The translations under genes were made by a program, and so were the position numbers. DNA of 64,000 bases from an uncultured Pseudothermotoga sp. GTDB taxonomy: Bacteria; Thermotogota; Thermotogae; Thermotogales; DSM-5069. A model generated the notes under the pieces. It was given only the letters and a program-made list of their open reading frames with translations. It was not told the DNA's origin and made no database searches. The stretch spans positions 124,001 through 188,000 of the forward strand of contig CALKJI010000006.1 in the NCBI GenBank assembly GCA_937995655.1, written 5' to 3'. Of the stretch, positions 1-7,904 are shown in pieces (the stretch's first letter is position 1; each line of letters opens with the position of its first letter).

Positions 1-222
1 TAAACCGAGCCCGACTCTCCTTATGCGTGGATCACGTGTTGTATAAAAAGGATCGAATATTCTTGAGAGCTGCTCTTGATCCATACCTTTGCCATTGTCT
101 TGTACCTGAAAACAAAACCAGTTCTTATTCTGCTCAATTTTCAGAGTTACTTTAGTTGCACCGGCGTTGAAAGAATTTTGTACGATGTCCATTATATGAT
201 CAGATATCGTTCTCAATCCCAT
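1..222 (-). CDS. Histidine-kinase-like ATPase, C-terminus cut by window edge
   Basis: Reading leftward from an ATG at 222, 74 codons are visible before the window ends. They contain a GHKL-type ATP-binding fold: an N-box (DIVQNSFNAGA, about residues 12-22), a G1 box (DNGKGMD), then FDPFYTTRDPR and the start of a GLGL G2 box. No phospho-acceptor histidine domain precedes it, because the ATPase fold starts at the N-terminus. It is therefore probably a stand-alone ATPase or anti-sigma-like kinase rather than a complete sensor kinase. The start overlaps the end of the PHP gene by 10 bp, so it is translationally linked to the signalling operon upstream. Its specific target is unknown. Confidence 0.85.
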   Translation of the reverse strand, partial: MGLRTISDHIMDIVQNSFNAGATKVTLKIEQNKNWFCFQVQDNGKGMDQEQLSRIFDPFYTTRDPRIRRVGLGL

Positions 223-926
223 ACGGAAAGAATCCTTTCTCTACTTGGCATAGACAGGATGTTGAACAATTCCTTTGGGTTTGAATCTTCTACCTTTAAC
301 CTTGTGAATCTACAACCTATTTCATCGGGAGTGTGGGCATCAGAATTACTGAGTACAACAAAACCAGACTTAACAGCTTGAGCCCATCCTTCCCTACTGC
401 GTGCTTCGACCAACTTAACTTGGTCGTTTCTTGGGAAGATGCCCAGCTGATAAAGGACTCCGAATCTTCTTTCGATGTGTGCATAGACCGGTATTCCATC
501 ATAGGAATGAACGATTTCTATAAGATCGGTGAGTGATAGTTGTAAGGCAATACCCAAGAAATCTTCCTCTAATCTTTGAAACTGGTCTTGCTCATCGACA
601 ACGATTTGATATCCCATTATTTCGGGGTCATAGTTGACTTTTGGTAAGAAACTTCTAACGAAGTTGCATAGGCTGAGGGCCTGCTCGATTGAAGAAAAAT
701 AGGCAAGTACATGAACTTCTTCAAAAGAGGTAAGTTCTACTCCAGGAATCAAGCGATTTTTTATTTTCTTAGCAAAGCTATTTAAATTGTGACAGCCGTT
801 GTGATCTGTTATAGATATCACATCCATTTGCTTTTCTTTGACCACCTGAGATATGACACTTGGGACCATGGTTATTTGTGCACAAGGTGAAAGACACGAG
901 TGCACGTGAAGATCAGCCTTTATCAT
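213..926 (-). CDS. PHP-domain metal-dependent phosphoesterase
   Basis: This 237-residue protein has the motifs of the PHP superfamily: DLHVHSCLSPC at residues 5-15, ITDHNGCHN near 38-46, GVELTSFEEVHVLAYF near 62-77, a later HIERR, and SDAHTPDEIG near 195-204. These His/Asp residues would bind the metal centre of a phosphoesterase. The substrate cannot be read from the sequence. The start overlaps the DRTGG gene upstream by 4 bp, and the ATPase downstream overlaps its end. PHP proteins of this size recur next to DRTGG and CBS-ATPase genes in anaerobes (from memory), so a role in redox or hydrogenase-linked signalling is inferred. Confidence 0.85.
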   Translation of the reverse strand: MIKADLHVHSCLSPCAQITMVPSVISQVVKEKQMDVISITDHNGCHNLNSFAKKIKNRLIPGVELTSFEEVHVLAYFSSIEQALSLCNFVRSFLPKVNYDPEIMGYQIVVDEQDQFQRLEEDFLGIALQLSLTDLIEIVHSYDGIPVYAHIERRFGVLYQLGIFPRNDQVKLVEARSREGWAQAVKSGFVVLSNSDAHTPDEIGCRFTRLKVEDSNPKELFNILSMPSRERILSVWD

Positions 927-1255
927 GGTTTGATTCCTATGGAATAGAGCAATCCAGCAATTTCAAAAGCAGATTTATTGGTCTTCAATAGACATATTCC
1001 CTCGTGCTCTGCTTTGACAATGGTTTCTTGTGGATATTTGTGATCGTTACACAAGACTATCGCTCTTATACCTGAGATCGCTGCTACTGCAACGATATTC
1101 ACGTGTGATTGTACGGTCACCCAAATTGAAGAAGGTTTCGCATGTGACATAACCTCGCTGAGGAGATCCCCACTACAACCATGAAATACCTCTTGTTCGC
1201 AATTACCACAGCAAATTTCTAATCCAAGCCTTTGTGCAATTTCAGAGATTTTCAC
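923..1255 (-). CDS. DRTGG-domain protein (second copy)
   Basis: This 110-residue protein starts with GTG at 1255, preceded by a GGGAGG ribosome site. It aligns by eye with the other small protein at 2203-2556: MKISEIAQRL against [10 protein letters not shown], and LLSEVMSHAKPSSIWVTVQS against [20 protein letters not shown]. That is the pattern of the DRTGG ligand-binding fold. This copy is cysteine-rich near its N-terminus (ICCGNCE), a feature missing from the paralogue that could bind metal or a cluster. It sits between the CBS-ATPase and PHP genes with overlapping ends. Function is unknown, and a small-ligand or redox sensor is an inference. Confidence 0.75.
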   Translation of the reverse strand: MKISEIAQRLGLEICCGNCEQEVFHGCSGDLLSEVMSHAKPSSIWVTVQSHVNIVAVAAISGIRAIVLCNDHKYPQETIVKAEHEGICLLKTNKSAFEIAGLLYSIGIKP

Positions 1256-2199
1256 CCTTTTGCCTCCCTTCCCCTAAGAAACTCCATTTCAACTACCACG
1301 CCAGCACCCACTTTCGACATAACTATCATATTGTCTGAACAACGTTTCATATTGGCAAGCCCCATACCAGCACCAAAACCAAGCTCTCTCACGTAATCTG
1401 GTGCTGTAGAATAGCCCTCGCGCATTGCCAATTCAACATCTTCAATCCCTTTACCTGTGTCTTCTACTCTAACAAAGATGCTTTCAGGTTTTATGAAGCA
1501 ATATATGGCCCCTGTACTTCCGCTGTGAATGACCACATTTGTCTCGGCTTCGTATGTTGCAATCGATACTCTCCTTGCCGTTTTTTCATCGACTCCTTTT
1601 GAAAGCAAAAACTGTCTAAGTTTTGATGCGCCTACTCCAGCTAAGTTAATATCAAAGTAATCTATGGAAAAATAAAAATCTGCCCCAGATTTGTCGAGCC
1701 TTTCGCCTGTCAAGAGAGATCTTGCAAAATATTCGGGGCTATCAAGAACCTCGCGGCGCCTTTCATCGTGAAGATAAACAAGGCCGAGTTTTGCCAGTAG
1801 GGCCATCATCACGTCGTTCTTTGTGACTATTCCAACCAATCTTTTCTCGCCGTCTACGACTGGGAATCTCCCATAAGACCATTTTTCGAAAAATTCTATT
1901 ACTTCCTTCAAAGTCGCCGTACTTTCAATGGAAACAACATCTTTAGTCATCCTGTTCTCAACAGTGTCGTCTATGTACCCACCTTCTAATGCTTTAATTA
2001 TGTCTTCGATGCTTACTATGCCTATCAACTTTCTACTGCTATCAACGACAGGTAAACCAGAGATCCTTTTTATCCGAAGAATCTCTTTCACCTGTCTTAG
2101 AGTTCTGTCAGGTCTTACGGATATAACACTGTGATTCATTATTTCTGTAATGGACATATCCAAGAAGAAACTTTGTACACGATCAAAAATCTTTTCCAC
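1252..2199 (-). CDS. CBS-domain pair fused to anti-sigma-type ATPase
   Basis: The 315-residue product has two CBS repeats at about residues 17-70 (ITEIMNHSVISVRPDRTL...) and 80-135 (RMTKDVVSIESTATL...). A linker follows, then a C-terminal GHKL ATPase with N-box residues near 207-214 (NVVIHSGS), VEDTGKGIED and GFGAGMGLANM. CBS pairs bind adenine nucleotides, and the ATPase resembles RsbW-like anti-sigma kinases. An energy-state sensor controlling a kinase or sequestration activity is a reasonable inference. GTG start at 2199, 3 bp after the DRTGG gene. Its stop overlaps the next DRTGG start. Confidence 0.85.
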   Translation of the reverse strand: MEKIFDRVQSFFLDMSITEIMNHSVISVRPDRTLRQVKEILRIKRISGLPVVDSSRKLIGIVSIEDIIKALEGGYIDDTVENRMTKDVVSIESTATLKEVIEFFEKWSYGRFPVVDGEKRLVGIVTKNDVMMALLAKLGLVYLHDERRREVLDSPEYFARSLLTGERLDKSGADFYFSIDYFDINLAGVGASKLRQFLLSKGVDEKTARRVSIATYEAETNVVIHSGSTGAIYCFIKPESIFVRVEDTGKGIEDVELAMREGYSTAPDYVRELGFGAGMGLANMKRCSDNMIVMSKVGAGVVVEMEFLRGREAKG

Positions 2200-2202
2200 T
2201 TC

Positions 2203-2556
2203 TTAAGCACCCCAGACAGGTTTGAGATTTTTATTGTAGAGTCTTCCACATGCTTCAAACATGGTCATCTTTGTAACGGCGAGAACTACTCCACAAGCTC
2301 TTGCCATTTCTAAAGTCTCCGATGGAACAGAGTCTTTTCTAACGATCACAACCGCCTGTATCCCGACTACCTCTGCTGTTCTTACAACCTGAGGTGTTGT
2401 TAATCCTGTTAGCAAAACCATACTTGGTCTTGCGATAGCCAAGACCTCACTCATTAGATCCGAAGCTGCGATATATTCAAACTCAAGCTGATCGATTTTT
2501 TCTTCACCCACAAGAACCTTTGCCTTGACTTCCGATAATATCTCTGAAAGTTTCAC
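2203..2556 (-). CDS. DRTGG-domain protein (first copy)
   Basis: A 117-residue single-domain protein resembling the DRTGG family (about residues 28-110). Its GTG start overlaps the thyX stop (GTGA). It is a paralogue of the protein at 923-1255 but lacks that protein's N-terminal cysteine cluster. It joins the pterin/thymidylate part of the operon to the signalling part. The family is often found fused to CBS domains or phosphotransacetylase and next to hydrogenase genes, but its ligand is not established to my knowledge. Confidence 0.75.
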   Translation of the reverse strand: MKLSEILSEVKAKVLVGEEKIDQLEFEYIAASDLMSEVLAIARPSMVLLTGLTTPQVVRTAEVVGIQAVVIVRKDSVPSETLEMARACGVVLAVTKMTMFEACGRLYNKNLKPVWGA

Positions 2557-3206
2557 GAATTCACCTCCCTGAGTAAGTCTCCTGTGTATCGGTGTTGCAA
2601 AAATGCTTCATATGTCCAAGGACAGAGTTGTTTGAAGATGCGGGCAACGGCTATAGCAAACTGTTGCATTTCCCATTGTGCATGAGAATCTGCTCTTAAG
2701 GAAAGGAAGTTCATCAAACTTCTTCCGTTGACTGTCCAAATGAACTGTGTGTAGGTAGCAAGAGGGAGTACCAAACGAGCTATCTCTCTTTGAAAACCAA
2801 CCTCCAGCAATTGTTTGTAACATTGGTAGGATACCTCATAGGCTTGCTCAAAGATCTGTCTTGCCTTTTCGCTCTGACCTTTGTCGATTCTTTTCCCAAA
2901 ATCAGGTAGATAAAATTCATCATTGAATTCAGTATATCTCCCACTCAACTCATTGTACGATGCTATCCTGTGCCTCATCCATTGTCTCGCAACGAAAATT
3001 GGGCATTTAACGTGAAAGGTAAAAACAATATGCTCAAAGGGTGACTCATGACCGCTCTTCATTAAATGTTCCAAAAGTTTTTTGTCCCTTTGTTCATCTA
3101 TCGGTTCCTTACCGTGAGATATTCTTGCAGCTCGAACTACGGAAATATCATTGCCCATATTATCGATCAATTTTACGAAACCTTTGTCGAGGACTTCTAT
3201 CGTCAT
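2553..3206 (-). CDS. thyX: Flavin-dependent thymidylate synthase
   Basis: ThyX makes dTMP from dUMP, using methylene-tetrahydrofolate as carbon donor and FAD/NADPH as reductant. The 217-residue length fits the family, and the signature [13 protein letters not shown] (RHR-x7-S type) is present near residue 78. HESPFEH, typical of the dUMP/FAD site, lies near residues 53-59. The ATG at 3206 overlaps the folE2 stop by 4 bp and follows AAGGAGG. No thyA is visible. The folE2 and PTPS genes upstream would supply the pterin for its folate cofactor. Confidence 0.95.
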   Translation of the reverse strand: MTIEVLDKGFVKLIDNMGNDISVVRAARISHGKEPIDEQRDKKLLEHLMKSGHESPFEHIVFTFHVKCPIFVARQWMRHRIASYNELSGRYTEFNDEFYLPDFGKRIDKGQSEKARQIFEQAYEVSYQCYKQLLEVGFQREIARLVLPLATYTQFIWTVNGRSLMNFLSLRADSHAQWEMQQFAIAVARIFKQLCPWTYEAFLQHRYTGDLLREVNS

Positions 3207-3985
3207 TCAAATTCCTCCTTGTTCTTAGTGACGCAGGCATATGCGTTGTGATCATGTATAGATTCAAAACTCTCAACTTCTATCTTGTACCACGAAATTC
3301 TACTATCGTCATTCAGCTTCAGCGCAATCTCTCTGGCAACATCTTCGACAAATTTCGGGTTGTCATAAGCGTGCTCAGTTACGAATTTCTCGTCAACTCT
3401 TTTTAGAATCGTGTAAACGGGTGAACTTGAGCTTTTCTCCGCATACTCTATCAGTTCCTCAAACCATATCAATCTTTTTGATCGTACATGTATCCAAACG
3501 ATCGCTCTCTGATTGTGCGCTCCTTTGTCACTGATCTCTTTAGAACAAGGACATAGGGTTAGTATAGGTACGCCAACAGAAACAATGAAATCATATGCGT
3601 CAACAGATTTTTGGCCGTCTATGCGGCAACTATACTTTGTGAAACTCTCTTGATTCGAAACAGGAGCCTTTTTCAATACAAAGTAGGGAAACTGTATTTC
3701 AACCCTTGCAACACTTGCGTTCAAATTTATTCTAATCTCCTCAAGCATCTGTTTTATAAGTTTTGGATCTATTCCCAAACGATATTTGTTAAGGACTTCT
3801 ACGAACCTGCTCATGTGAGTTCCCCTAAACTCAACCGGCAGATCGACGTACATGTTTATATTTGCTACAGTGTCTTGGTATCCATTCTTCTTATCCATTA
3901 CAGTGACAGGATAACTCAGATTTTTTATTCCAACTCTTTGTAAGTATATATTTCTTTTGTCAGGCTGGCTTTGAACATCTTTCAT
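3203..3985 (-). CDS. folE2: GTP cyclohydrolase I, type IB
   Basis: This 260-residue enzyme converts GTP to 7,8-dihydroneopterin triphosphate, the entry step to tetrahydrofolate and queuosine. The FolE2-type signature [18 protein letters not shown] (near residue 149) includes the conserved catalytic Cys, and the N-terminus ([19 protein letters not shown]) matches the family. The ATG directly follows the queD stop, and the gene's end overlaps thyX, so the three genes are co-transcribed. The type IB enzyme can use metals other than zinc, a known family property. Confidence 0.95.
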   Translation of the reverse strand: MKDVQSQPDKRNIYLQRVGIKNLSYPVTVMDKKNGYQDTVANINMYVDLPVEFRGTHMSRFVEVLNKYRLGIDPKLIKQMLEEIRINLNASVARVEIQFPYFVLKKAPVSNQESFTKYSCRIDGQKSVDAYDFIVSVGVPILTLCPCSKEISDKGAHNQRAIVWIHVRSKRLIWFEELIEYAEKSSSSPVYTILKRVDEKFVTEHAYDNPKFVEDVAREIALKLNDDSRISWYKIEVESFESIHDHNAYACVTKNKEEFE

Positions 3986-4345
3986 TCATTCACCCCTATA
4001 GGTTACAAAGGTGTCTTCACTCTCCCAAATGGCTATTTCGTAAAGTTTATACCTATTGCTGGTAAGTTTGATCTTCAATCTGTCCCAAACCCATTTTGTT
4101 ATATTCTCAGCTGTTGGTTGAGTAATGATTTCATTTAAATAACTGTGATCAAGTTGGTTAATGATTTCTTCCCTTACAATGTTTTTTAACTCAACAAAGT
4201 CTATGACCATACCTTCCTCGTTTGGGTAGCCGCAAAGTGTGACCCTCAGCTTGTAAGTATGGCCATGGAGTGCTTCGCATTTACCATGGTATTTCTCAAG
4301 TTTGTGCGCGGCATCAAATTTGAAATCCCTTGATATGTAGAACAT
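3986..4345 (-). CDS. queD: 6-pyruvoyl-tetrahydropterin synthase family (QueD/PTPS-III type)
   Basis: A 119-residue COG0720 protein acting on dihydroneopterin triphosphate. Zinc-ligand histidines are visible in DAAHKLEKYHG (near residue 13) and in HGH near 28-30. The active-site motif reads C-E-A-L-H-G-H, so both the cysteine typical of QueD and the adjacent glutamate typical of the folate-bypass PTPS-III variant are present. The protein may therefore serve queuosine synthesis, folate synthesis (as an FolB bypass), or both. Its operon position with folE2 and thyX favours a folate role. The assignment within the family is inferred. Confidence 0.9.
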   Translation of the reverse strand: MFYISRDFKFDAAHKLEKYHGKCEALHGHTYKLRVTLCGYPNEEGMVIDFVELKNIVREEIINQLDHSYLNEIITQPTAENITKWVWDRLKIKLTSNRYKLYEIAIWESEDTFVTYRGE

Positions 4346-4346
4346 T

Positions 4347-4901
4347 TCACATCCCTTTCTTAAAGATAAGAGTACCAGAAAAATTAGACTTTGAATTATC
4401 TTTGTTGTAACTCCGATGGATATCTGTCAAAACAAAGCCCATTATAAGAGTAATGGCGAACAAAATTCTGAGGATTCCTGTAAGAAAGAAAGTATTTCTG
4501 AAAACATTTACCATGATGCTGAAGGAGTCAGGAGGAATTCTTAGGATCGCAAAACTGATAACAGCACCGACAGATCCCACAGCAACAGGGATTTTTATTG
4601 GAAAGACTTTCATAAAAGTAGAATGCTGAAGATAACCCAAGATTTTTCCGTCTGGATAATGCTCATTTGTCGACATGAATATTCCTATATCTTCTGTGAT
4701 TTTTACAAGTCTGACTGAACCTTTGACAAGTGGTGCTTCATTGACATTGCTTAGATCAATGATGGTATAAGGTCCTTTATGCTCCATGGAGAAAGCTTCA
4801 TCCTGCAAGATGATCTTCCTATAAATTGAGCTTGTCATGTCTTGAATTTGTAAGGACTCTATCACAAAAAGCTTTCCTCCTTTACCATTTAATTTTATCA
4901 T
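4347..4901 (-). CDS. Unidentified membrane protein
   Basis: I do not recognise a family. From a start at 4901 the product is 184 residues. The first about 95 look soluble and beta-rich. Two hydrophobic spans follow, near residues 107-123 (PIKIPVAVGSVGAVISFAI) and 140-162 (FFLTGILRILFAITLIMGFV), so it is probably anchored by two helices with a basic C-terminus. A longer reading frame extends to 4973 but would run antisense into the start of mrp at 4947, so the internal Met is preferred. The stop is 1 bp from the queD start, placing it first in the leftward operon. Confidence 0.55.
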   Translation of the reverse strand: MIKLNGKGGKLFVIESLQIQDMTSSIYRKIILQDEAFSMEHKGPYTIIDLSNVNEAPLVKGSVRLVKITEDIGIFMSTNEHYPDGKILGYLQHSTFMKVFPIKIPVAVGSVGAVISFAILRIPPDSFSIMVNVFRNTFFLTGILRILFAITLIMGFVLTDIHRSYNKDNSKSNFSGTLIFKKGM

Positions 4902-4946
4902 CTCAAACCAAACAGTGTAGAATATCATAAAGAGGGAGGTAAAGAT

Positions 4947-5765
4947 ATGGAAAAAACGGATAGATTCGTACAAATCAAGGAAAGACAGAAAAGGATTGAA
5001 GAAAATTTATCAAGAATCAATCACAAGATTGCGGTTCTTAGCGGTAAAGGTGGCGTTGGTAAGACAACCGTCGCTGTAAATTTGGCCGTTGCTCTTGCAG
5101 AGGAAGGTTTCGAAGTAGGGTTAGCTGATCTGGATATACATGGTCCAAATGTTGCTCGTATGCTCGGCCTGAAGGATGAACCGTCCATGCAAAATGGTCT
5201 AATCGTCCCTCTGAAGTACCTAACAAACTTGAAGGTTCTTTCAATGGCGATGTTGCTTGAAGATGGGCAACCAGTTGTTTGGAGAGGTCCATTAAAACAT
5301 ACTGTGATTCAGCAATTTCTTGGTGATACCGATTGGGGCAAACTTGATTTTCTCATATTCGATTTACCTCCAGGAACTGGAGATGAGGCACTTAGTCTTT
5401 TTCAGATGGTAAAACTCGATGGGACTGTTATAGTTACAACACCGCAACGTGTCGCTGTAGACGACGTTCAAAGGGCTATAAACTTCGTCAACGAAATGGG
5501 TCAAATGGTCCTTGGATTTGTGACCAATATGTCCTATCTGATCTGTCCAAATTGTGGTACGAAAATCAAACCGTTTGGTGAAGGTGTCGTGAATGAGCTA
5601 ACAGAAGTCACGGGCGTAAAGTGTTTAGGTGAGATACCTATGGATCCCGTGATAGCTCAGTACTCAGATGTGGGGAAACCAGTTGTTTCCTTCCTCAGAG
5701 GTTCCGAAGCTGAAAAAAGTTTCAGATTGCTGGTGGCGAATGTACTCTCGTCAATTGGAGGTTGA
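4947..5765 (+). CDS. mrp: Mrp/NBP35-family Fe-S cluster carrier ATPase
   Basis: A 272-residue P-loop ATPase with the deviant Walker A SGKGGVGKTT (residues 32-41), a switch motif in LIFDLPPGTGDEA, and a C-terminal CPNCG (near 201-205) that bridges a labile 4Fe-4S cluster in the dimer. Family members load Fe-S clusters into apo-proteins in the cytoplasm. An N-terminal coiled stretch (KERQKRIEENLSRINHK) precedes the fold. GGGAGG lies upstream of the ATG. It begins a rightward run of genes, and the next gene starts inside its stop (TTGA). Confidence 0.93.
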   Translation: MEKTDRFVQIKERQKRIEENLSRINHKIAVLSGKGGVGKTTVAVNLAVALAEEGFEVGLADLDIHGPNVARMLGLKDEPSMQNGLIVPLKYLTNLKVLSMAMLLEDGQPVVWRGPLKHTVIQQFLGDTDWGKLDFLIFDLPPGTGDEALSLFQMVKLDGTVIVTTPQRVAVDDVQRAINFVNEMGQMVLGFVTNMSYLICPNCGTKIKPFGEGVVNELTEVTGVKCLGEIPMDPVIAQYSDVGKPVVSFLRGSEAEKSFRLLVANVLSSIGG

Positions 5766-6898
5766 TTGAAATTCATCTTTTTGCACCACTAAACCATTTT
5801 GTATCGGATTTCTATGTTTCTTTTCTGACACCTCTTGCACCGTATTTTATGCAGAAATATCAAGTAGATACAAAGCAGATCGCTTTGTTCATTACTGCGA
5901 TTTCTTTCATTTCATCTATCTTTCAGATTCTGTTTGGAGCCTTATCTGAAAGAATTGAGAAAAAACTTGAGTTAATGTACATTTTGACAGCTGCCACTGT
6001 ACTGTTGATAAGTGTGATTGAATTTGCTCCAAACATCTTTGTGCTATTTTTACTTTTCATAATGGCCTTCTTTGCAAACTCTGCTTTTCATCCAACAGGT
6101 GCAGCAGTTACCCATAGTTCATCTAAAAAATCAATGCCCTTCTTTGTTGCAGCAGGGACCCTCGGTACCGCTGCTGGGCCTGTCTTTATAACCCTTTTTT
6201 CCTCAAGAGTAGGGCTTAGATTCCTTTGGCTGGTGGGTTTACCCATACTTATTGTACTGATATTTGTTATGAAACTGGAAAGTTCGTACAGTTTTACGCG
6301 CACAAGAGCTGAAGCTGTGAAAATCACTTTGAGACAAAAGAGATTGTTGTTTGATTTATGGCTCTTGGTTACTCTCAGGACTTTGGTTATGTCTATTGCC
6401 CATCTTTATGCTCCTATAATATCTACACAGAAAGGCTTTTCACTGGTTTTCGGAGGAACTCTACTCTCCGTTGGTGTAGCCGTTGGTGTCTTTACAACGA
6501 TGTTAGGTTCCTGGTTGAGTAACAGGTTTGATAATCTTACTACGAACCTCATCAGTTTTCTTGGGATGGGCACTGCTCTTCTGCTCTTTGCCAATGCACA
6601 AAGTATGATGATCATGTTGATTAGTTATGTCTTGGTAGATGCATTTGGTTATTTGACGATGTCCTCGAACTTATCACAAGCTCAAATTGTATTACCCAAT
6701 CACACTTCTTTTGCTTCCTCTGTGGTAATGGGTTTTGCATGGGCATGTGGCATTGGACTCAGATTTTTTCTAATACTTCCTTTCGGAGATAATGTCAGCA
6801 TGCTCATCTATTCCACAGCATTGATATCCTTCTTGATGGTTTTTGTCGTATTCTTAAGGGGGCGTGAAAAATGTCCTTTTCACCGCAGAAGGACTTAG
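5762..6898 (+). CDS. MFS transporter, fosmidomycin-resistance-like
   Basis: A 378-residue, largely hydrophobic protein with about 12 predicted membrane helices. It opens with NHFVSDFYVSFLTPLAPYF and has FHPTGAAVTH after helix 4, both of which recall the Fsr (fosmidomycin resistance) branch of the major facilitator superfamily. SERIEKKLEL occupies the usual loop 2-3 position. Likely a proton-driven exporter with an unknown substrate. TTG start overlapping the mrp stop. Its 3' end overlaps the next gene by 28 bp. Confidence 0.85.
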   Translation: MIEIHLFAPLNHFVSDFYVSFLTPLAPYFMQKYQVDTKQIALFITAISFISSIFQILFGALSERIEKKLELMYILTAATVLLISVIEFAPNIFVLFLLFIMAFFANSAFHPTGAAVTHSSSKKSMPFFVAAGTLGTAAGPVFITLFSSRVGLRFLWLVGLPILIVLIFVMKLESSYSFTRTRAEAVKITLRQKRLLFDLWLLVTLRTLVMSIAHLYAPIISTQKGFSLVFGGTLLSVGVAVGVFTTMLGSWLSNRFDNLTTNLISFLGMGTALLLFANAQSMMIMLISYVLVDAFGYLTMSSNLSQAQIVLPNHTSFASSVVMGFAWACGIGLRFFLILPFGDNVSMLIYSTALISFLMVFVVFLRGREKCPFHRRRT

Positions 6899-7902
6899 AA
6901 CCGAATAAATTAGCCATGTATTTCACATTGTTTTATACATTAATTTTTATGGTTCTGTCTCTGCTATACAGAAATTTTTTCAACACCATTTTGTTCACAT
7001 TCATTGCAGTTATGATCGTCGATGCCCTAGCGAGTCTCATAAAAAGGATTTTCAGGATTCCTAAGAAACTGTCAGTCGTTATTTCACTTGTTGTTTGTTT
7101 TTCTGCCTTCATTTGGGGTTTAGTAACGATAATTCCAACTGCTTTCACGCAGCTCACTGGCTTTTACACATTGATTACAGATGTAATTGAAAAGAGGGCA
7201 TGGGAACAGTACATCCAAAATAATGAGCAACTGTTGGCTATGTTGAATAGCTTAGTGGATTTTATAAAACCAAGCATTAACGAGCTGGCAAACTATCTTT
7301 TGAAGCTTGTTGCATCACAAATTCCTGGAGCACTTGTTGTGTTATTCTTCACGATACTTGGTATCATCTATGTTTCTATATATTCAAGCAAAATGATTCG
7401 GGTTATTCCGCTCATGTACCCCAGAAGATGCAGAGATTACATTCATACTTTTGTAGAAGAGCTAAAAGTGAGTATGCGTCGATTCATAGGAGTCATAACA
7501 CTGAACGCCATCATAGTTGGTTTTGCCTTCTTTGTTTTGTTCAGAGCCATGAATACAAATTTTGCCCCACTGATAGCCTTTTGGGCTTTTTTGACAAATT
7601 TTATACCGATTGTTGGTGTTGTTTTTGAATTTGTGCCCGTCTTTTTATTTTCACTTTCTTTGGGATTAGAAGGTGTCTTGTGGGTACTCTTTTTCACGGT
7701 GATCATACACTTGGGTGTTTTTGTATTCTTCTTTGAGGTTATGAAAGGCTATGCTAAGGCAAATCCCGTTGTTATGATATTTTCGATTTTGCTCACGAGT
7801 GAGATTTTTGGGCCTGTTGGTGTTTTCTTTGGTGTACCAGTGTCAGTTTTCGTTAGCGTTTTCTATAAACAATTTGTTCATCCTCAATTTGAAAGGGATT
7901 GA
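6871..7902 (+). CDS. AI-2E family transporter-like membrane protein
   Basis: A 343-residue integral membrane protein of the size and layout of the AI-2E/UPF0118 family: paired N-terminal helices, a cytoplasmic or helical middle segment (about 110-150), and a C-terminal block of helices ending LLTSEIFGPVGVFFGVPVSVF, a conserved family ending. The name is historical. Members include Na+(Li+)/H+ antiporters and exporters, and substrate cannot be told here. The ATG start lies within the upstream MFS gene. Confidence 0.85.
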   Translation: MSFSPQKDLEPNKLAMYFTLFYTLIFMVLSLLYRNFFNTILFTFIAVMIVDALASLIKRIFRIPKKLSVVISLVVCFSAFIWGLVTIIPTAFTQLTGFYTLITDVIEKRAWEQYIQNNEQLLAMLNSLVDFIKPSINELANYLLKLVASQIPGALVVLFFTILGIIYVSIYSSKMIRVIPLMYPRRCRDYIHTFVEELKVSMRRFIGVITLNAIIVGFAFFVLFRAMNTNFAPLIAFWAFLTNFIPIVGVVFEFVPVFLFSLSLGLEGVLWVLFFTVIIHLGVFVFFFEVMKGYAKANPVVMIFSILLTSEIFGPVGVFFGVPVSVFVSVFYKQFVHPQFERD

Positions 7903-7904
7903 TG

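Noticed and set aside
4902-4973. Longer N-terminus for the unidentified membrane protein
   Set aside because: It would overlap the start of mrp on the opposite strand and has no ribosome site; the Met at 4901 is more likely.
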